Positions 12,808 through 24,772 of a DNA stretch of 64,000 nucleotides are shown piece after piece; positions within the stretch are counted from its first letter, which is position 1, and each line of letters starts with the position of its first letter. Origin of the DNA: Peromyscus leucopus (Eukaryota; Chordata; Mammalia; Rodentia; Cricetidae). A model generated the notes under the pieces. That model made no database searches and was not told where the DNA came from. It worked only from the letters and a program-made list of their open reading frames with translations. The position numbers were made by a program, and so were the translations under genes. Where the stretch lies: assembly GCF_004664715.2 (NCBI RefSeq), contig NC_051074.1, positions 14,245,178 to 14,309,177 on the forward strand, given 5' to 3'.

Positions 12808-13200
12808 TTTTTTAATATTTTATTTTATAATTAACTTAATTTCACATATCAGCTACATATTCCCCCATCCTCCCTCCTCCCACCCCCAGCCCTCCCCTCC
12901 CAATCCACCCCCCATTCCCACCTCCTCCAAGGCAAAGTCTCCCCTGGGGAGTCAGCCCAGCCTGATAGACTCAGCCAAGGCAGGTCCAGTCCCCTCCTCC
13001 CTTGACCAAGGCTGAGCAAAGTGTCCCAGCATAGGCCCCAGGCTCCAAAAAGCCAGCCCATGTGCCAAGGAATGGTCCTGATCCCACTGCCTCCCAAAGA
13101 GTTCAAGCTAATCAACTGTCTCACTTATCCAGAGGGCCTGCTCCAGTTCCATGGGGGCTCCTCAGCCATTGGATCACAGTTCATGCATTTCCATTAGTTT
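12808..13200 (-). mobile_element. 5'-truncated L1 3' end, antisense, with perfect target-site duplication
   Basis: The block starts with a T-rich stretch (the complement of a poly-A tail), then the known antisense rodent L1 3' region: 'ccccccattcccacctcctc', 'gactcagccaaggcaggtcc', 'gagcaaagtgtccc' and 'tcaactgtctcacttatcc'. A 15-bp direct repeat, GAGCCAGGGATTCTT, flanks it at 12793-12807 and 13201-13215. This is the signature of L1-type target-primed insertion. The perfect duplication means a fairly recent event. It contains no intact L1 reading frame. Confidence 0.88.
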
Positions 13201-14786
13201 GAGCCAGGGATTCTTAAATGCCCAATATCATCTACTATTAGCCTGAGATATGGGGCTGTTGGAATTGTATGCTAAATTATATTTTCCAGATCTGTAGAAA
13301 CAACTGGCTCTATTTTGTCCTTGCCTTTGTCTTGTTTACCAGTTGTTTGGAGTGCGGTAGTGAGAACTCTACTGCTGACCTCAGAATCACAGATGAAAGA
13401 ATGGGGGCCAACAGAATCGAAGCTAATTAGCAAAATGCAAAGATTAGTTTCTGAGCACTTGTGATGTAAGGAACACACTCGTAAACACAGCTCAGAGGTC
13501 TCTGAAGCCGTTGGTGGTCAGCCTGAAGTCCCACAGCAAGCTGGGAAAGGATTTCTCTTGTAAGTCTTAGGCTTACAAGACATTCATTTATTCTTGCTTC
13601 CTTTCCTCCTCTGTTTTCTATCCTCTTTTTATGATTATAATTAAGAGTTAGATTTTCCTATGCAAACCGTGGAATTCTGTAATTTTTTCAAATCACAGGC
13701 TTCAATTATCTGACCTACCTTTTGCTCCTGCACACAGGAGGAGCCCTTTGGTCCTTAGTAGACGCCCCCTTATAAACCAACTCTTGGCAACCAGGCATAC
13801 TAGAGAGTGGTGGGACACCCTGAAGTCCTGCTTTGAGGCTTGACCAATCTCCACCGTGGAAATGTCTTCTTCATGGCTGATTACAAATGACTGATAACTT
13901 AGGAACTGGCCTCTGAAAAGAGGAACACAAAGGTCCAATTTAAATAAAAGCTGCCTCCGGAAGGCCTTATTGGGGTCCTTTCTCCCCCTCTCTGTAAAAA
14001 GAAGTGGACACTGGCTACACACCTCCTAGAATGTGAGTCTCAGGGACCATCAGCATGGAGAAATACGACAGTCTACCCCAGTACCACGCGGAGAGTGTTT
14101 GGCAGTGAAAGAACACAGGATTCAGGATTCAGGGCAGCAGCTCTGGTGACACTCGACTCGGACATCCAGGGATGAGTCTGGCTGAGAGGCAGCGGTAAAG
14201 AATGCTCAGTGGACGCACTGAGGAAACAGAAGGGCACATACAAGTGCAAGCCATGCACTCTTGGATGGGAGCTGTCCCCCACATTTCCAGCCTCATACCT
14301 GACAGCCTTGGCCAGCAATTAACACAGATTCCACCTTAGCGCTTTCTGCCGCCCTTCTCGACACAGGCTGTGGCATTCCACACCCTTTACTTCAATGGCT
14401 GGATCAGTATTTTGAGACATTAGTTTATTTTTTTTCCCCACTTTGGGTTTATCTGTATGTGGCAGCGGATACAGGCCTTGCCCTCAGGGTAGTTCTTCTT
14501 ACTCCCTTTAGTCGCCCAAAGCCTGTATTCTAGAAACTGAACAGTTTGCTGGCCAAGCAACTGGAGAGAGAGAAGGAAGAGAAAGGCCTTTCCTGAGAGA
14601 GATTTTCCTATGTCTAGACAGAAGGGCAAGGGAGCAGTAGGAAATCTTGAGATGCTGCGACTTGAGGCCCACCTTTAAGGATGCCACAGGATCCTAAACA
14701 TGGATGACTGAGGATGCGGGATGCTCTGTAGCATGGCTCCAGATCTGAATATTGCTGTGGCTTTAAGTCGTGAAGAGAAGAAGAGA

Positions 14787-14957
14787 GCCAGGCATGGTGG
14801 CACGCATCTCAACCCTTGAGAAGCAGGGACAGGACGATCTCTGTAAGTTCTAGGGCAGCCTGGTCTACACAATGCATTCCAGGCTGGCTGGGACTAAATA
14901 GAGAGACCCTGTCTCAAAAACCAACCAACCAACCAAACAAACAAACAACAAACAAAG
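14787..14957 (+). repeat. B1 SINE, sense, with CCAA/CAAA tail
   Basis: GCCAGGCATGGTGGCACGCAT start, 'agcctggtctacacaat' and 'gagaccctgtctcaaaaacc', then (CCAA)n(ACAA)n. A near-full-length B1. Confidence 0.9.
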
Positions 14958-15204
14958 AGTGGAAAGACCTGAAAAGAGAGCTCATACGTTTAAGTCAGGG
15001 CCATGCCATCTATGGCCATGCACACTGCTAAACATGGCTCCAAGTGGCAGTTCTGGAAAGAACAAGGGGAACGCGTGATAGATAGATTCGATAGCCTAAA
15101 GGACACCTGTGGGTATCAGGGTAGGAGGAGAAGAGGCTCTGTGGTACATTTCCCTTATCTCTGTAGGACAAATCTTAAAAGGTCTTATTAATGAATATAA
15201 ACCC

Positions 15205-15649
15205 AGAGCCAGGTATTGGGGTGAATGCTAAAAGATCAGAGAGACAGAATAGGCCACAGCTAACCTCACCTCGCCAACTTCTCAGCTGATCCTGTTTCCT
15301 CAAACTGGAAGCCTCTGAGTCCTCATCTGAATGGATCTCAGCTGAACTGCTGCTAAAAGCCTAAAAGCTTAATTAGGCTCTAGTTCCTTGTTCTCACGCC
15401 TTAGATCCCTTTCTGCTTCCTGCCATCACTTCCTGGGATTAAAGGCATGTGTCACCATGCCTGGCTATTTCCAGTGTGGCTTTGAACTCACAGAGATCCA
15501 GATGGATCTTTGCCTTCGGAATGCTAGGATTAAAGGTGTGTGAGTGCCACCATTTTCTGGCCTCTATGTCTAGTGGCTGTTCTGTTCTCTGACCCCAGAT
15601 AAGTTTGTTAGGGTGCACAATATATTGGGGAACACAATATCACCACATC
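15205..15649. repeat. Composite rodent repeat containing antisense B1-like segments
   Basis: The unit begins 'agatcagagagacagaatag', continues 'ctgatcctgtttcctcaaac', then two blocks like the B1 complement ('gggattaaaggcatgtgtca', 'gaactcacagagatccag', 'ggattaaaggtgtg'). It ends 'gaccccagataagtttgtta' and 'gggaacacaatatcaccaca'. I know this whole arrangement as a dispersed family in cricetid rodents, from memory. The family name is not assigned here. Confidence 0.7.
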
Positions 15650-16365
15650 TCTCCTTGCCATAGATGCCTCCTTGGCAGTTATCTTTTACTCCCATGGAGG
15701 CTGCTTATACCACGTGACCCCACAGCAGTCCCTGCTTGTATTTTCCAGGTAGGGGCTGTGGTTACTAGTCTCTCAGTCCCTTCCCTTTGGGAGACCGCTG
15801 CTTAGCCTCTGAGACCTTCACTGCATTCAATCACTGTGTTGGTGGACATGGACACGGGCTACACTTTCTGACCCCAGCCTGCTGCGATAGTTATTAACAA
15901 GGTGATGTATTCCTTGCATAGCTACATTGTAGTTTCAGTTTTAGATCGCTATGCTTTTTTATCAAATCCTCTTACCCTGTTCTTTCAAGATGGTTGTTTG
16001 CTAAGCGGCAATCCATCAAATGGATAATTCTTCCGAGACAAGTGACATTTGAGAAGTGGATTTGGGGGGAAGGAAGAACATCTTTAGGCCAAGATATAAC
16101 TACAAAGGTGGCATCTGGGATGGTGCACCTGAGCCCCAGTTTCTGAGAGGCCGTTCAGAATACAAGTTCAATTCGACAACTGGGACGAGTCCTTTTAAAG
16201 AATGTCCTTTTTTTTTTTTTCCTTTCTCTCTCTCTTTTTTCTTCATGCATTGAACCGAACCGCTCTTCACGGAACACACAGTAAGCTTTGCAAAGTGCCT
16301 CCACATTGTTTTCGTCTTTCATAGGCCCACAGCCACAGTCCTCAAAGGCCCCGCGTAATCTAATT

Positions 16366-16490
16366 TAGGCATAAGCCTCAGGAACCGCACATAAAGCTGT
16401 TGTCAGTAAGGCCTGCCTGGTGAATAGGCAACATAACCCTCATGAACCTCATATAAAGCTATTGTCAGCCACGGATGCCTGGTGAATAGG
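16366..16490. repeat. 62-bp imperfect tandem duplication
   Basis: Two copies share 'cataaagct.ttgtcag' (16389 and 16451) and 'tgcctggtgaatagg' (16414 and 16476), both offset by 62 bp. Not part of any repeat that I recognise. Confidence 0.8.
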
Positions 16491-17324
16491 TGTTCTTTGT
16501 GACACTCTAGAAGTAACCCAACTTTTGGTTGTGGTACAGAATCCCGGAGACTGGAACACCAGGCACCAACCACCTAGCAAGGGACACAGCGCGATAATGC
16601 CCTCTCATGGAGCTAGCCTTGAGCCCAGTGAACTGAGAGGCCAGTCTGGGTTTTATTGCTCCTGGCCAAAGAACATTGCTAAATTTTCAGAACAAAGGCC
16701 AAGTTACAAGGTGTTCTCCCGAAAAGATTATGAGTTCAGACAGGACAAAATGAGATTAAGCTTCTTAAAATAAAACATAATGTTTTGAGGTCGTTTTAGA
16801 AGAATGAGCATCGTAACAATAACACTACTGTGACAGATTCAAATCTGAAATGACTTCCAGTATGGCCTCCTAAGATACCCAGGAGAAGAAAACAAAAAAC
16901 CCAACAAATGAAAAACATGTTAAAAACTCTGATCGCTTGTGCATTCAATACCTGTACGATGCACTAGGGTCTGTATTCTGAGAAGTTACATGCATACCAC
17001 TTTGGGGGAGAGTAACTATTATTTTGAGAACATTCACGGACCTGACCTTTTCCTTCTGTTTTCTGACACTTACATCAGAGCACATGAGAGGCAATCCAGT
17101 AAGTATCCTTCAGTTACAGAGAAACCAGAGGCCATCTCTTGGACCCAGAGTGTTTATATTTATTAATATTGTTGGGGATATATATAGACTCTGGGATAAA
17201 AATGACTTGCTTAAGTTTGGATTAGTCTAGACGAAATTTATGATTCCTTATTGTTCAGATAAAGCACCCTTTCAAAGGCCACCCAAAACTGGAACCTTAA
17301 TTTACATTTGGAAACGCATAAACA

Positions 17325-17480
17325 GCTCGGCCCTGTATTAAGTCTGTGACTTTAAGAAAGTTCCTTACCTTTTCTATATCTTCAAAATGCTGATTAGAAG
17401 AACTGCTAAGAGATGTAATCTTGGAAATGTATGTCAAAAGGTTTGGCACCTAGAGCTAAATACATATCAGCAAATATTTG
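17325..17480 (+). repeat. MIR SINE, sense
   Basis: 'tgtgactttaagaaagttcc', 'ttaccttttctatatcttc' and 'aaatgctgattagaag' match the MIR core and 3' order ('tgtgaccttgggcaagtt', 'ctcatctgtaaaatg'). Confidence 0.6.
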
Positions 17481-17549
17481 TGTGCTGCATTTAACCACTC
17501 TGACAGGAGAGGGGCACATGAATAGAGAAAAGATAATCTTGTTGGGAAT

Positions 17550-17698
17550 GGCTTGTCACTCCTGCAAACCCAGAGCTCTGGAGACTAAAGCAGGAAGGTT
17601 CTCAGGAGCTTGAACCCAGCCTAGGCTACAGAGAGAGACCCTGTCAAGAAAGAAAAGGGAAGGAAGGGAGGAAGGAAGAAAGGAAAGGAGAAAAGAAA
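17550..17698 (+). repeat. Diverged B1 SINE with purine-rich tail
   Basis: 'agccctaggctacagagaga'-like order is present ('cagcctaggctacagagaga', 'gaccctgtcaagaaag'), then a GGAAG/GAAA run at 17645-17698. It lies about 200 bp before the CpG island. Confidence 0.65.
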
Positions 17699-17889
17699 CA
17701 CATGACTCAGAATCTGAATTCGGCCTTCACCCTGACCCCATATTTATTTATTTTTTCCTTTTTAATTTTTTTTTTCTTTTTTTAGAATTACAGTATAATT
17801 TGTAACTTCACGGGCTTCTGCTCTCCTCAACTTCTGCTCAGCAGAAACTCACAAATGACAGCCATGCATGCCCACACAGCTTTAAGCAC

Positions 17890-19570
17890 ACCGCTCTATG
17901 GGAACCGTCCGCATTCCCAGGCCTGCCAGCAGCGGCGGCTCCTGGGCGGCGGGAGCGCGGGGTTTTCGTCTGGGAGAGGTGGCATCACGCCGCCTCGCGT
18001 CCGCGCCACCGCCTCCCCTTCTGCGCTCTCCTGCCGGCCGCCCAGCGCCTTCTCCCGCCGCCCGCCCGTCCGCCCGCCCTTCCCGAGCGAGCGTGCGAGC
18101 GAGCCTGGCGCAGGAGGCGGGCTCTGCGCTTTACCGGCCTCGCCTCCGCAGCCGGAGGGAGGGAGGAGGCGGGAAGGCGGGCGGGGGCGGGGGAGGAGGC
18201 GGGACTACGCCGGGCCGTAGCTGGCGCCGAGCGCGGTGGGAGAGCAGCGGGTACCCGGCTGGCTTGGCTGGCGGCCTCTGCCCGCACCTCGGCGCCGCAG
18301 CCCCGCGTCTCTCCCGCCCTTGGCTTCGGGTCTGCGGCCGCCGGCATCGAGGAGCCGGCGGAACCCTGGACTGCTGGTACGTTGCCCGGGGACCGCCACT
18401 CCTTCTGCAACCTTTTGTGCTGCAGAGGTTGGCGGCGGTGATGGGTGGGGTACGCGCGTGAGGGTGGGTGCCCCAGTCAAGCGAGCCACTGTGCCAGTCC
18501 CAGGCACGGCGCCGCCCCTTCCTCCTCGCCTCGTGTCCGGGCTGGGCGAGCGGTGTGTGTGCAGCGCTGGGACGCCCCGGCCCGGTGCCGGCCTCCTCGG
18601 TGGCTGCTGGCATTGCAACCTCGGTGGCAGCCGGCTTCGAGGGGGCCCCGGTCCCTGAGCCCTAGGGCGGATGGATGGCTGGGGTCTGGAGACATGGGGT
18701 GGGGCCCACGCGGGGTGCGAGAGCCCGCAGTTTCCTGGCTCAGGGGTGGGGCCGGCAACGCCGGGAGTGTGCAGCGCGTGTGAGTGTGCGGGGGCGTGCG
18801 TCCCCGAGTGCGCGCGGCGGGCGGGCGGGCGAGCGAGCGGCCGTGCAGGCGTGCGCTCGCCGCCGCCGCGCGGTGGTGCGGGGACTCTGCGACCCGGAGC
18901 GGCGCTCCCGCGGGTGCGGAGGTGCGGAAGTCTGGGTGCGTTGGCACGCCCCGAGCTCGGCGGCTCGCCGTGCCCCGCAGCGCGAGGCGACAGGCCCAGG
19001 GAGGCCCATTGAGAAGGAGCTCTTGCCCGGCCTGCCGCGCCTCTGTCCCCAACGGTGTCCGGGCTACGACTGCGGGGACCCGATAGCGCCTGGCGAGAGC
19101 CCAGACGACCTTATCTCGGCCGCCCCGTGCGCTGGCGCTGCACCCTGCGGGCGAGGCCGCGGCCGGTGTAGCCGTGGGGGACCGACGGGCCCTCCCGGTG
19201 GTGGCCGAGGAGCGTCTGTGGACTGTGGATTGCGGCTCGGTGCTGGCCCGAAACTACCGCGGCAGATGTCTCGGGCACCGCCGCCCTCGCCCCACCTGTC
19301 GCGGGTGGACTTTGGGGCGGGTGGGAAGCGTAGGAAAGGGCGTCTGGGGGGCGGGCGGCGGGCAGACCTTGAGAAGCGGCCCATTGTGAAGCTGCCAAAG
19401 TCGCTCTAGTGGTGGAATCTGCAAATCTCGGCCAGAAAGGAGCCCGGTTCGCGAAGGGGACGACGGCCGCGTGCTTCCTACCCTGGCAAGTGTCTGCCTG
19501 GCTGGAGACTCCCGGGCTCCGCGCCCACGCCGCTGGGCTCCGGGTGGGCTGCCGATCTCTGCAGAGCCAG
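17890..19570 (+). promoter_or_regulatory. Macir: CpG-island promoter of Macir
   Basis: GC content and CpG density rise sharply at about 17890 and fall at about 19570, against AT-rich flanks. Many GC-box (Sp1/KLF type) motifs are present, densest at 18178-18203 (GGCGGG and GGGGCGGGG repeats). Short CCGC/GCGG tandem runs lie at 18058-18080 and 18819-18842. There is no TATA box at a plausible spacing, so this is a broad, TATA-less promoter of a widely expressed gene. The strand is assigned from the + strand gene downstream; divergent transcription cannot be excluded. All long open frames here, on both strands, are by-products of GC richness. Confidence 0.85.
18220..18376 (+). other. Macir: Candidate non-coding exon 1 of Macir (3' edge better defined than 5' edge)
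   Basis: A good 5' splice donor, CTG|GTACGT, puts the exon end at 18376. The preceding 150 bp lies just after the densest GC boxes, has high GC and contains no ATG, which suits an untranslated first exon. The start at about 18220 is a guess from the GC-box cluster. Other possible donors in the island lie after 18457 (GTGAGG) and 18779 (GTGAGT), so first-exon variants are likely. Cap-site data would settle this. Confidence 0.5.
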
Positions 19571-21931
19571 CATAGTGTGTGTGTGTGTGTGTACGCGCGT
19601 GTGCGAGGTTGGGAGACACGGGGAAGGAACCCTGGAGCGCTGAACTTTTTATCCTTGGAAGAGGAGTTAGACTGGAAACAGCAACATTGTACATTGTTAA
19701 CTGCTCCTAGCCCGGAGAGCAGATGCCGCAGAAGATCTCTCCGAGGTTTCTAAACTTTGTTTTACGTTGTTTTTCCTCCCCAGCCATAAAAAAGTCACTC
19801 TGTAATTTAAGGTGGCGAAGTACTTTACAGGGTGCAACAAGGTAGACACTAGGGATTGGAAGCCACTCCTTCACAAAGTTCATTTTCGAAATTAGTTCAA
19901 AACACAGTTACTATCCAGGAAGCTTTGGGTCACAGTGTGTGCTTAGGTTATTTTGATGAGTGGACATTCCGCTGATTTTTTTTTTAATGGTACCTTGGAT
20001 TATAAACAAAACAGACAGGATGAAATGTAAGCATTCATGAATGAGCACGGAGACCACTTAACTTTGGTAAGAACTGGTGCATAAATTCTGTTGTTGGTAT
20101 GTTTATTTAATTGTAAGTGGGACAGTTAGCACCAAATCTCCCAGGGTGTTAGGGATACTCACCGACATTCCTACAGCCAGTTAGCTTACATTATGTGGTC
20201 CGTGTTTTTGAAGAGTACCTTAACATTAAGTCTTAAAAAAGTAATTTGGTGTGATGAGAACAATAGTTACAAACACCTTTTAATTTTTTTGTTTCCTGAC
20301 TTGTAGCCTCGATTATTTTTCTCAATGAGCACCTAGTTTTCGGCTTTTCTTTGGGAAATGCATCACCTCCACCATAAACTTCTGTCCCTTTGTGGTTATG
20401 CTTCCAGAAGAGAGGGAGGTTTCTTGTCGAGACTTTGTGTAGACTTGTGGTTTCGGCTCTTGTCAGACATGTTTAGAGAGAAGCTGCATATGATGTAGTA
20501 GTGTGGGTTTGAGTTTAACTAGCAGAGAGGAAACAAAATGAATGCTGGTCCCTTTAAGGGAGTTGCTATACAGAGAACTGATTCTAGAAAGAGGAACACA
20601 TTTATGTCTTACTGAACCAATTATGGGTTGCCCTACCATGCTGAGAAGGTTGATGGTTTGTTGGTTAAGGTCAAAGAAGGTCTTTAAAAAGTCACACTGT
20701 ACTTAATAACTGCCTTTTCAAACCCTTAGTGATTTAATTTTACAAAATGAAGAAAGATAAGAAGGTTGGAAGTGGTCTCCATGGTGAGAGCCCATGGCTT
20801 CAGCTCAGCGTTTTCTTTTCCACGCCCTGCTGTAACCTGAGCTCAACCATTTTATTTCTGTGCAGTGTTTTTCTACTTGAGGAATGTTTTGGTCCCTTAT
20901 TTATTTATTTTAGAATAGTCTTTGAGAGCAGAAAATATTTTGATTACAAGGCATTTTCACTAGTTGAAATGGAATTTCCCCTGCTCCAGGGTCCCTCCTT
21001 AAAGTCCATACTTTCTTTCCACTTCACTCTGTTTTTTTTTTCTCCTAAGAAATTCTATCCTTTCCCAGTACCATCTTTAATAATTAGTGGAGTTTATCAA
21101 AATTCATGGTGCCTCCAGATTTATATACATATATATGTATATGTAGTGTTAAAATTTGCCATGTTTCCTTCTTATTAGTGGATCTGGGTTGATGCCTGAA
21201 GTATAGCAATTTATAGATTTAAGAGTCAAGCATTTGTTTAGGACTGAACATTTCCATGTCAAGCTTTCTTTGTGGAAAAAAGAGAGCTTTGGGGTTGCCC
21301 GTGTTGTTCAGATTTGCAGTTGCATGGATGAGGTTTGTATTTCCTCTGGCATGGTGTTAGACTTTGAAAACTTGCCCAGGTGTTTCTATGTACTCAAGAA
21401 ACATTGTTGAGTGGCCCTATACGTCACTGAGTGAATGGCTGGGTGGTTATACCTCGCCAAGTCCACAAGTAGAAAGATTCCTTTTGCTTTATAAAACCCA
21501 TACCACTTTACTGCTTTATATTACTTTGGGATAGGGTAAGGATTTGTTTATCATCCGAGGATATCTGAAGGTTCAAGAGGTTTCTGCAGACAGTTATGCC
21601 AGGGCAGTAACTATGAACCCAGAGGTTACTTTTTGAAGGACTTTATTATATGAAGCGTGATGATAGGTACCACTTGCCAGCTCATGTTTGCAAACTTTTC
21701 TGCTTTTTGTGGAGTCTCCTGGCACTTGCTGTTGGATGTCTTCTCTCCTTCCTTACCTGTGGCTCCCCTGCCAGCCGCAGTTGGCTGCCCTTGGTGGTGT
21801 TTTAAGTTTCCTGTCCACATTGCTTATGGTGGAATGTCATGGATCTTTCTGTTTGTTTCAGCTCTCGGCGTTGGAAACATTGTGTCTTCAAGCTTTAGCT
21901 TTATTGACTTTAGTCTGTCTTTCTATGCTCT

Positions 21932-21960
21932 CCCCACCCCCCACCCCCACCCCCACCCCC
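21932..21960 (-). other. C-rich run able to form a G-quadruplex on the minus strand
   Basis: Five C runs of 4, 6, 5, 5 and 5 are separated by single A bases. The minus strand therefore has five G runs with one-base loops, a very strong quadruplex pattern. The + strand could form an i-motif. It sits in Macir intron 1, on the template strand for transcription. Confidence 0.8.
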
Positions 21961-22894
21961 GTCTTAAGAATTTGTAACTGTCTTTCCCATTCAAGATCTA
22001 AGCCTTCACATTCGAAGATAAAACCAGAGTCATTTGTCGGTGTTAGGGCTTTACAGATTTTTAAGGTATTCTAAAAATGGATGATTTTACTTGAAAGTTA
22101 CATTTTTGGGTGCCTTTATTACCGTTTTTAATTTCTATTTTGGGAGATGGTAGTGAAACTTTACTATAATTTTGTAGTAGGTGGCCCTATAGGTAAGGTA
22201 GTCTTAAAGTAGGTATGTAGCTACTCTGCTGCATTGATTTTGTGTCTCTTTCTACTGTAGTATCTATCTATCCCTTCCTGGTGCCTGTGTCTAGCTGGTG
22301 CTCAGTTACACTCAAACAGCAATGTCAGGGGTGAAAGTGAGGACCGGGCAGATGCTTCTATACTTGGCTCACCTTGGGTCACTGCTGAGGGATCTGTTCT
22401 ATTTTTGACTTGGCAGTGGCAAACAAAGGATCATCCGTCACTACACTTTGCTCATTATGAAATTAAAGACGCTTTCCTAGACTTCTTCATCAGCTCAGTG
22501 ATGTTTGATAATTGCTTTAAGGTTCCTCTGCTTTCCATTTTGAGACTGAGGGTTTGACCAGGTCTTCGTATTGGTGCTAAAAAAAAGTTTGAAAGTATGA
22601 ATATTTTTCTAGGGCATCTAAATGCCTGAGAATATGCCACCAAATAACTGCCATAAATTCTGTGAAAGTTGAAATTTTAGACTTTTGAAATTATATATAT
22701 TCAGAATTAAGGCATTGTATAAGGCAGAAATAAAGCATTCAGATTTTTCTAATGTTTCCTTTTGCTTTTCAACCTAAGTTTCTAAGAGTCTATATCAGAT
22801 TTTCTCACTTTGACTAGTGTAGCCCTGGCATCCAACTGTAGAATAGTCAGTAGCCTGCAAATCTTATTGGAGCTCTTTCCTGCCATACTATTTG

Positions 22895-23250
22895 TCTTGG
22901 TTAGGGTTACATGAGGCACCATGACCACCGCAACTTGGGGAGGGAAGGATTTATTTGGCTTACACTTCCACATCCTGGTCCATTCCTGAAGGAAGTTAGG
23001 ACAGGAACTCAAGCAGTGCTGGAACCTGGAGGCAGGAAGTGATGCAGAGGCCTGGGAGGCATACTGCTTATTGGCTTGCTCCTCATGGCTTGTTCATCTT
23101 GCTACTTTTTTTTTTTTTTTATAGACCTCAGAACTACCAGCCCAGGAATGGCACCAACCATAATGGGCTGTGTCCTCCCTCATCAATCACTAACTAAGGA
23201 AATGCCCTGCTGGTGTTTCTACAGACCAATAAAACTAACTAGCATATTAT
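22895..23250. repeat. Rodent interspersed repeat, family name not assigned
   Basis: Recognisable blocks of a common muroid dispersed sequence: 'caccatgaccaccgcaactt', 'ggatttatttggcttacact', 'ggaacctggaggcaggaagt', 'aatgggctgtgtcctccctc' and 'tcaatcactaactaagg'. A 15-nt T run (about 23106-23120) interrupts it. Confidence 0.7.
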
Positions 23251-23269
23251 CTATATTTTAAAATATTTA

Positions 23270-23273
<4 letters not shown>

Positions 23274-23309
<36 letters not shown>

Positions 23310-23330
23310 GAGAGAGGGGGGAGGGAGGGA
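23274..23330. repeat. (CA)n with GA-rich tail
   Basis: About 35 nt of CA followed by GAGAGAGGGGGGAGGGAGGG. Confidence 0.95.
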
Positions 23331-24552
23331 ATGTGTTCTGGGGATTGAACTCAGATTGTCTCTGTCTTCACACTATAAAATCCCAACATTTAAAAAGTTC
23401 AAAGTCACCTTGGAACTAGTAATAAAACCATTTTCCCCCAGTCATTTCACAAATGAGGTAATAAAACATTTATATGAAGTGCCTCCCGAAACACTTAGAG
23501 TAGGATTCCACCCACGGGAATTATTGGATATATGTTTTCATGAGCATGATTATCATGTGTAAAGCCGTGCTCACATACAAGTTTGAGGATGATCAAGTGG
23601 GCCATGGAACCAGGCTAGTTGGTGTGCGGATTCCTGCACTGCTCTCAAGTAGTAGTATTTAACTGAGTACTTCAAAGTGGGATAAATAGTTTTTTCTTCA
23701 AGGAGCAAAGATTATATCGCATAAATGATATCTTTTGACATATGAAAGATGAAAAATGTTTTCTTTTTATTATCATTCCCCATTTCACATCTATTTATTT
23801 GATATATCAGTGTAAATTTTCTAACAATATTCTGTAACTTCTTTGGGGGATAATTATATGAAGCAAATATTTTTATCATCAGTAAGTAGGTTTCTGTTAA
23901 GACCGCAGGCCTCATTCGTGAGGGAGGTTCAAGTCCTAATTGTGCAGATTGCTTGTTTGCTAAAGGTAAGCGTAGTTGGTGGGAAAATACATTAAATAGA
24001 CCATGTCTGATCTCCACATTAAAAGGTGTTCTAGTGGCTGGTAGCATCAGGGTTCTTATCATGATGATCTTACTGTATTAGTTATTTCTGGTTATTAAGC
24101 AAAAGACCTTGAATTCAGTAAGTTATCCATTTCCTTTGGCAGAAACTCCCGTATTCTTGGAGGAAAATCACAAACCAGCAGCTCTTGGCCTGTCCTCTCT
24201 GCTGTTTGTCTTTAGTCTGAGAACGTGTTATGTAGCACATGGCTATGTCTCCAGGCTCCACACACCTACGTAGATAAAATGAGTCCTCTCCACTCTTAGG
24301 AGCACCTGCCCACCTTATGTTGAGTACAGCATTGCAAACCCATGAGATCTGTACAGGTTGAAAAGGACTTTGAGACGGGGTGGTCTTTGTTTTGTTTCAG
24401 TTTTTAATCTTAACAAGTTAATCCAATTAACTGGGGAAGCAGGGGATAAAGATAGAGTCTTTTAATTCCCATGGTAAGAGGGGGATGACGCTGAAGAGAC
24501 GTTAGAGACCTTGAGTAGGTTGCATGGTCTGTCTTATTAAAAGTGTCTTCTG

Positions 24553-24769
24553 AGTTGAGGAGGTGCTTCAGTGGGTAAAATGCCTATTGCTGAAGAATGA
24601 CAACCTGAATGTGTTCCCTAGCATCTACATAAAAGCTAGACATGGCAGTGCACTTTTAAAACCCCAGTTCTTGGCAGAGACAGGACGATCCCAGTGACTC
24701 CTTGGCCAGTAGCCAAGCTAAATTGATGATCTGTCAATTTAGTTAGAGACTCCATCTCAACAAAAAAAG
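24553..24769 (+). repeat. B4-type (ID plus B1-like) SINE, sense
   Basis: A tRNA-like head ('gtgcttcagtgggtaaaatg') is followed by a B1-like half ('agctagacatggcagtgcac', 'agacaggacgatccc', 'gactccatctcaacaaaa'). This head-plus-B1 order is typical of B4-class SINEs. Confidence 0.65.
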
Positions 24770-24772
24770 GCA

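Larger units (their letters stand above)
1..17889. other. Upstream intergenic region without a recognisable gene
   Basis: No reading frame here resembles a known protein. The frames present are short and mostly inside L1, SINE or microsatellite sequence. Stretches with nothing recognised are 1-1319, 2120-2790, 3840-5490, 5712-6899, 6960-7710, 11400-12540, 13216-14785, 15650-16365 and 16491-17324. Some of these are probably old, decayed repeats. Confidence 0.6.

Noticed and set aside
13702..14022. 106-codon minus-strand frame in unique sequence
   Set aside because: No recognisable motif, no poly(A) or promoter context and no splice structure. A frame of this length is expected by chance in 64 kb.
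17855..19753. Many long open frames on both strands (up to 244 codons)
   Set aside because: They overlap in several frames in CpG-island sequence, are Arg/Pro/Gly/Ala-rich and match no protein I know. GC-rich DNA has few stop codons.
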